A stretch of DNA of 64,000 nt, from assembly GCA_013396655.1 (NCBI GenBank), contig WBMV01007734.1, positions 310,001-374,000 on the forward strand, in the 5' to 3' direction. Both the position numbers and the translations under genes were made by a program. The notes below the pieces were generated by a model. It ran no database searches. It worked only from the letters and a program-made list of their open reading frames with translations, and was not told the DNA's origin. Each line of letters starts with the position of its first letter. The stretch's first letter is position 1. Shown one piece after another: positions 11,901-25,201 of this stretch. The stretch is from Campylorhamphus procurvoides (Eukaryota > Chordata > Aves > Passeriformes > Dendrocolaptidae).

Positions 11901-14900
11901 AGTTGCCACACCTTGCACTCTTTGTACACCACCTTCCTCTTGCCTTGAGATCCTGTTGATCTACATTGTTTCTAAGTATTAGGTTGTGCTGCACAGTTGC
12001 TTGTGGTTTCTTTCTCACAGAGTTAGTTACACTTCACTGTAATTGTCATTTCAGTAGTTCACTGGGCCTTGTGTGTATATCTAAAACCCCAGAGAGGACC
12101 TGGGTTTATTCACTGTCTAGAGAGATGGAAGCTCAAGAGAAACACCACCATAATAAGGATGCATGTCAGTCATTGCTAAGTGGAGTGGCTGTATGAAATA
12201 ACTTTGAGACCCCTAGCAGTGTTGGATCAAGAGAAAATTAGGAGTTAGTAGGAAGTCCAGGGCAGAAAATGAACGGTATTGTAGCAATTCATCATTTTAT
12301 GTCGCATAAAGAATGTCAAGAAAAATGAGGCTGCTGAAGACTGGACTGGCGATTGAAGTATTGTCTGCAATCTTCTTGAAGTAGAGGAGCGTGAGACAAG
12401 TTGATGATACTTACAAGAACTCATGAGCTGAAAACGTTGAAAAGAGAGTTCTTGCTTACCCTTTTAAGTATTTTTTCTTGTGATGTTAAGTCCTTTTGTA
12501 GAAGGCATTAAATGAAACTTCTGTTACCTAGTATTTTTTAAATTGTTACCGCCATGACTTTATGGAATAATTAATCCAGGCCCAAATATTGGTGGGATTG
12601 GGGTGGGATTTATTCCCAGGCCAGTGTTACTATGAATCAAGAAAGGCTCTTTGATCCTGAAAAAGCCTTCATCTGTTTATAGCTTCGTTGCTTACAGTTT
12701 TTTCCGTTCCCTCTTACATGTTACAGGATGTCTTCTTGTCCCTATAACCAGCATGCAGTCTCATTTTTGCCTGCTTTCCTTCATTTTCAACAGATCTGCT
12801 CTGACTAATTATATTTAAAACTAGTATTTTTTCCCCACAATTTGAATGCTATAGCTAAAATTCCTATTTTCATTATATAATTGAAGTTTCAGAGCATTTT
12901 ATCATGGCTGTATCAGAGGTAATTCCTCAGTGTTTTTTTTTTAAATATGAAAAAATTGTCAGTTAAGCAGAGATTATTTTTTTCTTAAGGAAAATTGTAA
13001 TTTTTATACAATAAGTAGATCTTATTAGAATGTTCGTAAAACTGAGTTTCTGAATGATGAAGCAGTAAGCCAGAGAACAAAGAGTATTAACCCACTGACT
13101 CTAGAGAGCTGCTTTTCTTCATACTTGCAGGGTTGGTTACAGGGTAAAATTTTGTTTAGGGTGCATTATTTCCTTTCCTTTACAAGACCAAGCTGAAGCC
13201 TTGATTGCTGCAGTATGTAAATTAATTGAGATAATGAATCCTGCTGTCTAAACACCTAGACCTTTCTAATTCAGTTCTACCAATTCACTACTCCTTGGAG
13301 AATTTTGAATAGGACTCATACATTGAAGTTTTGAGGAGATAAAGTGGAGAAGATGTAACATATTTGTAGTTATTCTACTTGGAAGAGACTGAATAAAAAT
13401 GAAGAATTGACAAATTGGTTTTATAAAGTGGAAGTTGAACAAGGAGCTATAACTAGATTAACTGGTTGCTTCTCCTTCTCCCAGGCCCTCCAAGTTTTGC
13501 TGTCTTCTAATTTACCAGGAAAGAAATTCTGGAAAACGTCTTGAGGACTGAGTGCTCAGGAATGTGAGGCATTTCTGCGGCCTGAGAGAGATGAAAAGAT
13601 TTTATTTGCAATAATTGTATGCTCTTGAACTTTTTTTGAATTTTGGCATTAAACTTTAGTAACAAACTTCTGTTTTAATGCTTTTCTTTGATTAAATAAA
13701 TAGAAGTTCTAGCACAATCTTGTATTAAAATGTTTTTATTTACACATTTGCTTGAAATTTTTTATGCCATTTACACAAATTAAATTTGCGTAAGAGCAGG
13801 GACACGAAACATAACTGACATTTTAACGGTTTCCTGCAAGTTGTAAAAGTATTAAGAAAACAAGTGTTTTTTGAACCGTTGTAAAAGTTGTATGAAAAAC
13901 TATTCAAAATAATTTAAATCACTTTTCTATCATACCAAAATTCATACCACAGATTTCATTTTGATCACATTAAATTTTTTCTCATTAATGCAAATTGCCA
14001 ATAATGTAATTTCCATATACAGAGGTATATTTCAGTGGTGATTCTTAGTAATTTCCATAAATTTTTATAGTAATACTCATGACATCAGCAAAGTTGCCTG
14101 GAATTATTATAAATATGATGTGTGAAATACTCTTTGATAATTAAATGGGATATTGTTATCTGTGTTATTTGGGTAGGAAAAGAATGAAGAAAGCTCGAAT
14201 CCAAAGCTTAAAAGTACTGAAAAGCCAGTTACATCTTCCACATAAGTCCAGAGAATGTTATATGCATTCCTCTGAAAAAGAGTTGTAATATACATGAGCT
14301 GCTTGGTGACCTGAAACTTTTTACTTCGCTCTCAGTTCTCTTTGAAGCGTTCTTTGCTTTCACATATTACGGAACACTTACTATATGTACACAGAGGTGT
14401 ATATATAACCACAACGTGACACAGGAGTTGTTCAGCATCATCGTAGCTTGCTTTGAGATAATAATTGTTCATTTTTTCCATTTCTATTAATATGTTCCCC
14501 CCTCTCCCCCTGTTGCTATGCTGATCTGTTGTCAGTGAAAGTATTTGGGAAGTGCTGCAGCGTAGCTGAAGAGAGGGAGGATTGTGAGGAATAAGATAAA
14601 CAGCATTTGAATTTGGTTGTACACATTGATGATTCCTGCTTTGTAGGAAAAGCTGAAGAAGGTCCACAAGTAAGCAAAGACCCCTATTGAACCCATGCGC
14701 AGGGACTTGGTACTTCTGTGCCAATCTTCTGTGCTCTATGGCAGGACTGATTTTGACTGCAGTGGGAAAGCAGCTAGAAATTTTTTCCATTCATTTTAAT
14801 ATTTTTTAGTTGTATTTTTTGAAAAAAACCCAAAGTTCCTTCAGGTAAATTACATGAAAACAAAGACAATGAAGATGTAGACCTGAATTTTAGTGCTTTA

Positions 14901-16392
14901 AAAAGCACTCTTTTGGAGCACTTGAACAGATTATATTTTAGATTGTTAATTTGATTTTTGTATTCCTCACTTGAAAAAAAATGATTTATTCACCATGTCT
15001 CAGCAATTGTCTATTATTATATTAATACAGTTTTTCAGGACTAATTGAGTAAAGAAATCTCACTATTTTACATCCTTTTATTCACTTTAAACAAGAGGAA
15101 AATCCACGTGAAAATAACTAGCAGTGAATTGTCAGCTAGCAATGCTTGCCATGATAAACTGCTGTGTTTAGGATTGGTTAATAAAGCAGGATATTTGGAG
15201 GCATTCCAAACAGAACTAAGGAAAATGTGGATAGTGTTAAGAGGGCATCTCATGCTTAGCTTATCAAGGGTTAGGGAATGAAAGGATGAGGAAGGGCAAA
15301 TATGTTGGCAGAACGTGTGTAATGCAGAGAATTGATTAATAGGAGACCAGAGAACTATAAATTTCCTTTAATATTTTGATCCTTTTATTTTTGTGTTTGG
15401 TTATTTATTTTAGTTATATATCTGGACAAATTCATCTCTATCTTTCAGCATGACTTGTTGGAGTATTAATTTTTTAGTTGCAGTTTGACTAATTCTTTAG
15501 TGAGCACTTTGTTCTGGCTTACAGCTATATAACTGTTTCATTTAAGGATTATTTTTTAAATGTAGTTATAATAGTATAGAAGTCCTAATGAATGTAGTTG
15601 AGTTTTACCCAGATATACAATTTGTGTGTCTTGGTAGTAATAGCATTTTTTCCCTAGTTGCTTAACCTTCTGGAATTTAGTGTGGCATTTAGTATCAAAT
15701 ATATACGAGTGGATCTGTTTGTGTAAGTGCTCTCTCAGTCTGCTTTCATCAAAATTAGGTGATTTACTTATTTAATTTGTGGATTTTTATCTAATTGTAC
15801 CAACACAATTCCGGCATTTGTTGGAATATACCTTGAGAAGGTGTTAGTAACAAGCATGTATTTTCAAGTAACTGTATGTAGTTGGTAATAATATATTGCT
15901 AAATGTACTTTGCTCATTAATGTATGTGATGCCCAGTGAGGGCTTGGGACAATGTGAACAACATTCTTACCCACTGTAGAATTCATCTTCTTTGGGTCCC
16001 ATTTGTTGTTTCAAGAGTTCAGTGTAGGGTACCCTGCTTGTTCCTTTCACTGTTCCTTAAGCTTCACAGTGGAGCTTCATATTTGAGTAACTCCAGATTA
16101 GTTTTAGTTGGACAGAAATGGATTTGCTTGCCATATGCTTAGATCACACAGCTAAATCAGGGCTTTCTCTTTTCCAAACCAAAATGTGCATTCCTGTCTT
16201 CTCTTTTTGGTCAGCATTGGCTTTTCTCTGGCACAGTGGATAAGTTCAGTTAAACTGGGTGGAAACTGAGCCCATAATAAACCGAATAATTCAACTTTCT
16301 GCAATCGTCTTGAGGATCAGAGATGAATATGAGTGTGGATGTGCGGACAGGAGTGTGTTAGGGAAGAAAGGAGAATCAAGGTCTCTGATGAA

Positions 16393-16408
16393 TGCCAGGT
16401 GGCGCTGA
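16393..16408 (+). promoter_or_regulatory. Candidate CTCF-like motif
   Basis: The sequence TGCCAGGTGGCGCTGA matches the core of the vertebrate CTCF motif (CCAGNNGGCGC). The upstream CCA part of the longer consensus is poor. It stands alone in AT-rich intron and is not inside a repeat I recognise. Binding is untested, and a single motif of this quality can occur by chance. Confidence 0.4.
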
Positions 16409-19160
16409 GACTGTTTTAGCTATGTTGTTAAACTGCATGCTCATGATAAGAATTTGTGAATTCCACTTAGCTTTTGCTTAACAAGTTAGGGAGCACTCAG
16501 AAAAGCATCTCAACAGGCAGACAGATACAGGGTATGGCAACCTGCTTTACTAGTATTTTTATTCCTAGTACTGTCTTGAAGGGCCTTGATTTATTATAGG
16601 CAGTGCTGTTTTATAAAATCAATACTTCTCTAACTCTGTTTCAATTTTTATTTCATTCTCTTTAATATACTGTCAGATTTCCAAGCTAATTAGAACAGTT
16701 CATCGAAATGTTGGATGCACTGTTGCATAGTCTTGGGCTTTGCCTGCTTTCTTTGCTTATCATATATAGATTTTTTTTAATGTTGCTTCTGTCATGTTTT
16801 CCTTTTTTTTTTTTTTTACCCTTGTTGTTCTTTATAATGAAAGTGTTTGCAAAACCAGAGCTCTTGTTTTTATGGACTGGCACATGCTTGAATAAAGTGT
16901 GGGCTGGGATAAAATATCTTGGTTACTTTGATTACAGATGTAGAGTAGTAATAGTGCTGGATACTTAAATCATAAGGATGTATTAGTTGACGAAGGAAGA
17001 TGTACCTCAGCTTCACTATTTTTCAGGAAAAAGTTAATGTATTTTAAATAAAACTGGCTTTGTGGATAATTCTAGAAAAGGTTCCTATCTATTTGGAGTG
17101 GAACAAGCCTAGTTAAAGTTCTCTGGCTGTTGTTAACAATAGCTGTCAAAAAAAGAGACAATTAACATTATCTTAAGTATATCCAACTGCTTAATTGCCT
17201 GTTATTTTTAGCTTACTGTGTGAGGAAAAATCAGTATTTTGAGTAATGATATTAATTGCTCAGTGTCTTAAGAGTGTCTGTTTAAAATAAAACAAAAAAC
17301 ACTCAACTCCTGAAATTTATTTGTCCTTTACATTTTTTCAATTTTTTAATTACCTTCAAAGAAAGGACAATCTATACAACTAGAGCATAGATTCTTGACT
17401 GTTAATACTGAATAAAATACCCAGTACATAAAGAATATATGAAAGATTGTGTTGCATGAAAAAAAAGTCATTAACAGGTGGGAAGCTTAAAGTTTGTGCC
17501 ATTCTGTGGTAGTAGTTACCAGGTTTTTCAGAATCCAGCTCACAAAGCCAACACTCAGTGTTTTAAATCATAAAACATACAGAAGGAAAAAAACCCAAAC
17601 CCACCACCTTTTGAAACATAAAGCAATAAGACTTCAATTCTTTTATTAACTTCTCTGTTGCATTTATGTTTTCATACTTCAGTTAAAATCAAATTTGAGT
17701 TTGGATGAGAAGGGAGAAAGAACAGCTGTCACAGTTGTATTCATCTACTAGAGATTTATGAAGCTTCTCTGTCACTGTTTGCATGTAATTTAAAACAATT
17801 TGCTTTCTGTTTTCATACAGGAAAGTATAGACCTTACTAAATCTTAATAGGGTCGTTGCATTGCTTTATAATGTTGCTATTTACAGCCTAGGTATGGTAC
17901 TTTTTTGATTATTTAAACAATTTCCAGGTAATGGGGTCTTTGAGTTTTATAGTTCTGAACTGTTGTATGCTCATACTTTTGTGGGCAAAATATAATTCAA
18001 GATAATTGATTTAAAATTTTTCTCATGAGCTTCTGTTTGTTTCTTTTTACTTTGTAAAGTATTTGCTTTAGTCTTTTGTGCTTATACTTTCATAATGCCT
18101 TAAACTGAAATAGTCTTTGTCTAAGAACATTTCCTTTGTTTTGAGTAAAAAAAAATATGGTGATAAGAGGAATAGAAAAGTTAAAGTGGTGGATTTGTAA
18201 TAAAGACTGCATTAGGGGTTACTCAGGTACTTCAAATTTAAAAAGTTAAATGATTTCTTGTGAATATACCTTCACGGGAACACTGTGTTTTATTGAAAAG
18301 TAACTTTCCCTTTCTTTGAGAGAAGAGAGGAGGAAATATGCTTAAAAAAATAAGATTCCCTTTACAAATGTCAGCATTATTTTTGTTAGACTTTGAGTAA
18401 AAGGAATTTATATACTTAAGAAGAAAATATCTGAGTTGTTCAGACTTGTCTTATTAAAGGATGCTCTTCTTTTTTTCAGAATAGCTTCTACATATTAAGT
18501 TGCTGAGCTCTGAGCAAAGCTGTCACTTTAACCTACCTAAATAAGTGTTTCAAAGCGGTATCATATCTAATTATCATGCTGCAATATTTGCTTTGGAAGT
18601 GTAGCAAGCAACAGTAGCATTTTTTGATCTGTGTTTGACTGACAAGCTTCTAAAAAAAGTGTCTAAAGGGATTAAGAAAGATTGGCTGCAGAGAAAAGCT
18701 TTTAGAACAGCTATTGAAGAAGCAAACACCTATCTCAAAGATGAAAATACACATTCGAGAGAGGGTTTATCAGACCTAACGATTTCTGATGCCTGGTAGT
18801 AATTACTTCAAGGTACTGCTATTTGAAATAAATGTTCTTTTCTTAAAGATATTGCTGTATATGACTTTCTTCTGAAGTAGAGAATTAAATGAAATTTTTT
18901 CATCTTTTTCTTTGTTAACATAAGATAGTAATTGAAAAAAAATGGCAATTGCCAATTCCTGTAAATGTTTTTGGAGTATGTCTGTAGGTGTAAGATTACA
19001 GTCATCTTCCTAGTCTTCTTAATATTACCAAAATTTTTTATTGCTGTTAGAGCAAAAACAATTGGATTGCATTTCTTTAAACTTACAGCTTCTTGTTATC
19101 TGTTCTACTCTCTCCATGTTATTGCAAGTGGAGGCAGCTGCAGGTGGAGTTTGAGGTTTT

Positions 19161-19265
19161 GGGTTGTTTTTTTTTTTTTAAGAATTTTTTTGTTTGTTTG
19201 GTGGTGGTTTCTTTGTGGGATTTTGTTTGTTTGTTTGTTTTTTTCCTTTTGTTGTTTTTCTTTTA
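19161..19265. repeat. T-rich / (TTTG)n tract
   Basis: The stretch contains a run of about 14 T, then TTTGTTTG units twice (near 19190 and 19222-19240) and further T runs. It is a simple repeat. The open frames covering it on both strands (18965-19312 and 19105-19287) are products of this low complexity and are not genes. Confidence 0.85.
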
Positions 19266-20373
19266 AATCTTTGTTGAATGCTTCCATGTCATATCAAAGA
19301 AGTGTGCCTTGAGAATACTGATCAGTATACTACAATGTATTGCCCAGCCTCCACTTACTTTTTTTTTTTTTTTAATAAAGCTGTGGTGTGAATACTCTTT
19401 TCAAAAGCAGCCAGGAAGTTCAAACCTGTATAAAACCCATCTCCTTTTAGATGACTGTCATGGTTTTACACATTAGAGGAAAGTAGAGACTTGAAAGTTC
19501 CTAATAAAAATTTCTTCAATCATATCGGTGCCAGGAAGTCTATCAAAGAGTCAAGAAGCCTGACAGAGGTGTGATGGAACCTGTGAAATGTCACCTCATA
19601 GCAGGGGAGCTATGTGCATTTTTTGCTTAGATGTTTCTTGTGAAGAAACTTTTCAGACCCTGTCTTACAGACAAAATCAGAGGAATTCTTTTGAATTTTT
19701 GCTATAGGAGATGTATAGAAGAAATCTCTAAATGAATCAAAAAATTCTGAGATAAAATGGGAGTAATCAGAGGTTTCTAACAAAATCAAATTAATGTTTC
19801 TGTACTGTGATAATATCCTTTTATGGACCATGAAAGCAGTCTTGTGTCTGTAAACTTGTCTTTTATTCTTCTCCTTTATAAATCAGTTGGCATGATAGAT
19901 ACACATTCATCCTATGAACTCTGCCTTGCCTTTTTTTTCATGGTTATACTCCCTCTTTCTCTAACTCAGAGAGTCTTCCAGTTTGAGTTACCAACTTACC
20001 TGAGTTACTACCTTCTGTGTTTTACTGGAGGAAGTCTTCAAGACCTTTGTTTCTGTAGTCTAATTAAGTTAATTTTATACTGTGATTAAATGCACAAGTT
20101 ATAAAAATGCAGAGGTAGCATAATTATACTAGTTTCTCTTTTATTTCTGCTGACTGGTGAGTAGATTTGCTTCTTGGCATATAGGTTGTCTCTGCTGTCT
20201 GTTCTTCCTGGAAGCTTCTTCCATATTATTTTACTACTGCCAGGCATTTCTGTTTCCTCCATGAAAGTCTGTGAGGTCATAACAATTGTTCCATTGGATA
20301 TGTGATTATTTTATTTATTACGCTGTATTTTAAAATTTTATTTTTATTTATCTTTTATAGTAGTTCTTACTGT

Positions 20374-20555
20374 GAGAGCTGTGAGACCCTGGCATGGGCT
20401 ACCCAGAGAAATGGGGATGCCTTATCCCTGGAAGTGTTCAAGGTCAGGTTGGATGGGGCTTTGAGCAACCTGGTCTACTGAAAGGTGTCCCTGCATATGG
20501 CAGGGGTTTGGAAGTAGGTGATCTGTAATGTCTCTTCAATCGAACCATTCTGTGA
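20374..20555 (+). repeat. CR1 LINE, 3' fragment
   Basis: This is sense-oriented CR1. Blocks include GGGCTACCCAGAGAAATGGG, GATGCCTTATCCCTGGAAGT, GTTCAAGGTCAGGTTGGATG, CCCTGCATATGGCAGGGG and the tail AACCATTCTGTGAG. Its sequence belongs to a different CR1 subfamily style from the copy at 8009 (GTTGGATGGGGCTTTGAGC versus the CACCAAGCCTGAG type). It is truncated at the 5' end. Confidence 0.92.
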
Positions 20556-23500
20556 GTCTTTACTGTTCTTGAGGTAGAGATCCACAATCCTCCTTGTGTT
20601 CTGATTCAAGTACCTCAGGTAGTTTAGAGCTTGATATGGATTTTATTCTTGCCTAGTATCAACTGTGCTCTATATTAAATATTATTTTACATTTTCATAA
20701 GAAAAAGTAAGCTCAAAACTTCTGTCATAATTAATCTGAATAAATAAGTCAGATCTAGCCTTTGTATTGATTTGAAATGTTTGATGCTTTCAGGTAACTC
20801 AGATTTGTCCATTAAGTCACAGTCTTTATTATTCAAATTTGGTTTTTTTTCTTTCTCTGTGGCATACCAAAACATACTTGAGGAAAAAGTATTTTTGTTT
20901 CCTACATATATATAAAAAAAATCTGTTAATGAAAATCCTGGTTTAGTGCATAGGATGATGTGGATTTTAATTATCTATTTTTAAAGTTTGTTTTGCATCT
21001 GTGTGTTTCTAAATTTTAAATGTATCTGTCTAAAGATGATATCATATTTCATGATGTTTAATGCACGCTCAGAATTTTAAAAATGAAATTAATTTTATAA
21101 TATGAATGTTAGTGTAAAAAGCAATGTATTTCTCAAGTTTGAAATATGTTTTGTGGTTTATCTTGTCTAATTTTTGAAGGCAATTAAGAAACTAATAGAA
21201 TCGTACTGTGAGGAAGTCATGAGAGGTTAGTGAAAGGTATTTTATTTGAAACTGCAGACTGGAAATGTTGTGTCATGGGAATAAATGGAAAACAATATAT
21301 TGAATAATGGTAGAAGCAAGTAAAATTAAATCGAAGAGGAACCAAAGGCTCTCTTCAGGTATAAAAATGAAGGAATTGTGAAGGAGAAAGTTAATTACAA
21401 TTAATGTAGCTATGGGAGAGACCTGTATTCCAAAGGGAGCAGCATATTTTAGTTCTGGCTTCTGCATTCGTATCCCTCTCCCCGTGGCCTCCATACAGTT
21501 ATAATTAACGATCATCTTTCCATAGTGAAGCGGCACAAAGGTGGTTATACTTTCAGATCTAAATCTTCTCAAGCATGCTTTCCAACAGACTGGGAAATTA
21601 ATTTAATCACTTCTATGCCATTAAGGGTGGCTTTTGACATCCAAATACCACAACTTTGTGTGTTTATTATGAAGTAACTCACAGGAAGAAAAGCTAAAAG
21701 AGAAAGAGTTGCTCAAGTAGTGACAACATGCTGTACAAATGCCAGGAGCATAACATTCAAATCCTGTTGCATAGATCAGTAGCATCTGAACATCTAAAAA
21801 AAGATTTTCAAATTAGGTGGATCAGTACTTTAAACAGAATTGTAAGCAGATGTTTTTGGGTTTATTTTCAATGAGATATTTGTTTAGTAATGTTTTATAA
21901 ATTTCAAACCAATACAAATAGATTTTTCAGAAGTTTATGTGCTGAAATCTTAAAAATTGGCTTTGCTTGTAGTTTAAATGCAAGCCTTTTAAGATCAAAA
22001 TAATAAAGTCATTGGGTTTTTCATCAGCATGAGGATTTTTGTTTGTTTTTTATTTGAGAAATCTGATATTTTTAGTTTTCACTTTAAGCTGTGGAAAACA
22101 AGTTTATAAAGCAGATGTGAAAATTAAGCACTTTAGCACAATAATCAAAAAAGAAAAAGAATTTTTGCAAGCCAGTTTTTCTTCCATAGATTTTCATTGC
22201 ATTTTTTCGTAGAATCAGAAAGGATTTGATGTTTTTAATAGCACATTAGTTTTGAGAAACCCCAGTATATAAAAAAAAAAATTGGCTTATTAATCGGTTT
22301 TCATCAAAGACATTTGTGAACTGATTTATGTGTTCCATCTTCAGTTAATTATGAGATAAAAATCAATGGCTTTATGACTGTAATTTAAAGACAACTACTG
22401 TTCTTAATAGTAACATTCTGGAAGAAAATGAGACAGACTATACTATTACTTTTGAACAGATGGAGCAGGGTTTTTGTCCTAGAGGTTTGATTATTTCTTT
22501 ATCTTAACAATAAATACCTATGCAGTATGTAAAAATATGGTTGGATTTCCTGAATAAAGCAAGCCTCGTGGCTTTTTTTGCCTCAGAAGCATATGGTATA
22601 CTTTCATTAGGAAACTGTAAATCACAGCAGATTAAGTTAGCTAAGGAATGCACTCCACAATTCAGTAATATAAGAAGTAGTGTTGCCTGCAGAGCGCATT
22701 CTCCTCTAATATGCTGCTTCAAATTTAGTATTTGCAGTTTGTACTCGAAAGTGGAAATAATGGATGATACTTACATTCTGTTGCAAGTAAGGCAAGAAGT
22801 CTGTAAAGTGGATTTTTTCCTTATTAGCTGTGAATGATGTGGGAGATTATAAAATAAGGAAGCATGTAATTTTGATTAAGAAATTTGATCGATATGACAT
22901 AGTGTGGATTTGCAGCAAACTGCCTCTATCATAGGCTTGTGCATATGATGTCACTGAAGAACAGTTATTTCCTCTGCCATCCATTTTAGTTTGAGAACTT
23001 ACTTAGTTGTGCTGTTCAGTTACATTAATAGCTTAAAATAAAAATTGCTTAATGAATGAGTGAATTTGTATAGAGTTATATGGAAATGGTTGCTGAGCTT
23101 ACTTGACAACAGCAAATTTTTCAGTCTTCTGTCACGGAAAAAATTAAATTTCTGAATTTTTAGAAGTTTTTCTATTTACATACAAATTCTTGGATTATTT
23201 CTATTACTTTTATGTTTTTCCAAGTTAGAGTTGAACCTTTGGCCTTTTTAAGTTATCCAGGTATTACATTAAACATATTGCTCTTTAAGGGATTGTTCAA
23301 ATGAATTCTCTTTGCCAAGCTTCTATTAAGAAATAATTACATGTAAGACAGTTTCTTTTTTAGGTTTTCCCTTTTTCTGTAGTTTCAGGTAAGAAGTATT
23401 GATTTTAAATATTTTTAAAAGTCGTCCTTGCATATACAGGTACATAAACTGGTTTTTTTTTTAAATCTTTTAAATACATTGTGGCCTTGAGTGCAGTTGA

Positions 23501-24933
23501 TTTTTTTTCTGTCTCCAATAAATAATTATTTTTTAAATTTACATTAATTTATAAATCCTTTTTGAAGGTGTTTCTGGTGCCAGAGTGATGGTCTCTAAAT
23601 AGCTCTCTAATCAATCCAGTACCTTAACACAGGGAAGGCCTGCGTTCCTGAAGTTTGCTTTAGACTTGTTTGGCGGTTATATGGTTTGCTCTTATCCCAT
23701 ACTTGATGTTCTGTGTTTGTGTGTATGCGTGTGCATGGCCTTGATGCTTAAAAAAATTAAGTAATAAGCACAAACTAGGTAATTAAAAATCCTGTGTGAG
23801 AGACATGTTCAACCTTTAATCTTTCATTTCCTACTCTCCAAGCACCTTTCATATTTCTCAGGAAATTCCCTTATCAGGCATTCTTAGAAAATACTTGTCA
23901 GCATCCTGTGCTTGTCATGCATACTGGTTGCTAATTATGAGTCCTGTAATTTGGTATCACATGCACCACTTCTCCCTGGCAAGCTGTTTTGGTTGACAGC
24001 AGCAAACCTGTTGAAGTTAATACTCTGAGAAGAATTTGTGCTGAGCATTGTGTTCTAGATTTTTGCTCAAATCAATTTTTAAGCAGAGTTGCCATGTTAT
24101 AAACTTTGAAGGTTCCTATTTCACAATAACGTCATGCCCAAGGATGTGGTTTATACTGTTTATTGCAATTGTAAAGTGTATTTACTGGCCGCATTTCTCA
24201 CCTGTGTAAGAGGTTGCCAGTCTTGTATTTGGTGTTATGCAAGTTCTGTGGGTCAAGGACTTGACTGTGTCACCAGGTTTACTTAATTCTCCTTTGTACC
24301 TGGTTTTGGTTATAGAGTTTTTGAAGTAGTAAAGTTTTTTTTTCATCTTCCTCATGCGTGACTTGTGCAGCAGTAATCTCAGGCTGCAGCTCATGAGGAA
24401 CTGATGTCTTTTATATAATTTGCAACATGAGCTGAGAATTTCCTTTCTTTCAAATAAAGTTATCATCCTTAAAAACAGGCCTTTTTCCTATGCAGATATG
24501 AATATGAATTAAGGGTGAATTCTGGATTATTTAGTGTGGGGGAAAAAAATTATATTTGTCATTAAAATATAGTCAAGGAAAAGCTTGAGTAGAAAAATCT
24601 TACTGGCAAGCATGTAGGCCTCCTAAGAGAGGTCTGAATGATTTACTGATTACTTTCATACAGAACCTGTAATTAGGGAATAAGTATATGAAATGTTTAA
24701 TCTTTTGTGGTAAAGCAAATTGAGAGTATTTGAAGGGTCATACATAAATTTTGATGAGCATAAAAATTCAGTCCAAGTGATCAAGTTTATGGTGTTTTTG
24801 GTCATGATGATTTACCTTGCTCTCCAGGTCAAAGGAGATTGTGTCTTAGTTCAAGAGAGCACTAAGGTATTATGCTGGCCAAGAAATAATACCTCTCCTT
24901 TAAATTTAGGAAAACAGAACTTTAATTAGGAAA

Positions 24934-24947
24934 ATATATATATATAT
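24934..24947. repeat. (AT)n microsatellite
   Basis: A short alternating A/T run of about seven units at the left edge of the CpG-rich block. A smaller ATATATAT run lies near 24981-24989. Confidence 0.85.
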
Positions 24948-25115
24948 AAAGAAAAGGATAACAGTTCTTAACCACAACAATATATATATCCAGAAAAGAA
25001 CCAAACAACAACAGTCTGCAACAAACCCCTCCACCCCTCAAATAACAAGGCAAAACAGTCAAAAAGGTCTTTTTTTGGCTAGTCCCCAAAAAGGGGAATG
25101 CAATTATATCCACAG

Positions 25116-25131
25116 ACAGCAGGTGGCGCTG
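25116..25131 (+). promoter_or_regulatory. Candidate CTCF site 1 of a tandem pair
   Basis: ACAGCAGGTGGCGCTG is a strong match to the CTCF core consensus (CCASYAGRKGGCRS-type), with AGGTGGCGCTG fully in register. It points the same way as its partner 70 bp downstream. Whether it is bound is unknown. Confidence 0.55.
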
Positions 25132-25185
25132 TGGCACCTCCGCTGCTCGCCCTCTCGCTCCCAGGGGTTGCAGTTATATTTACGG

Positions 25186-25201
25186 ACAGCAGGTGGCGGT
25201 G
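25186..25201 (+). promoter_or_regulatory. Candidate CTCF site 2 of a tandem pair
   Basis: ACAGCAGGTGGCGGTG has the same core as site 1 with C to G at the third-to-last position, which weakens the match a little. It lies in the second tandem unit, in the same orientation, next to the CpG-dense GTCGCGCCCGGCCGG. Methylation of those CpGs could influence occupancy; that is inference. Confidence 0.5.

Noticed and set aside
18965..19312. 115-codon hydrophobic open frame
   Set aside because: Most of it is translation of T-rich and TTTG simple repeat (FFF/FVW/CLF runs); the opposite strand gives a lysine-rich mirror image.
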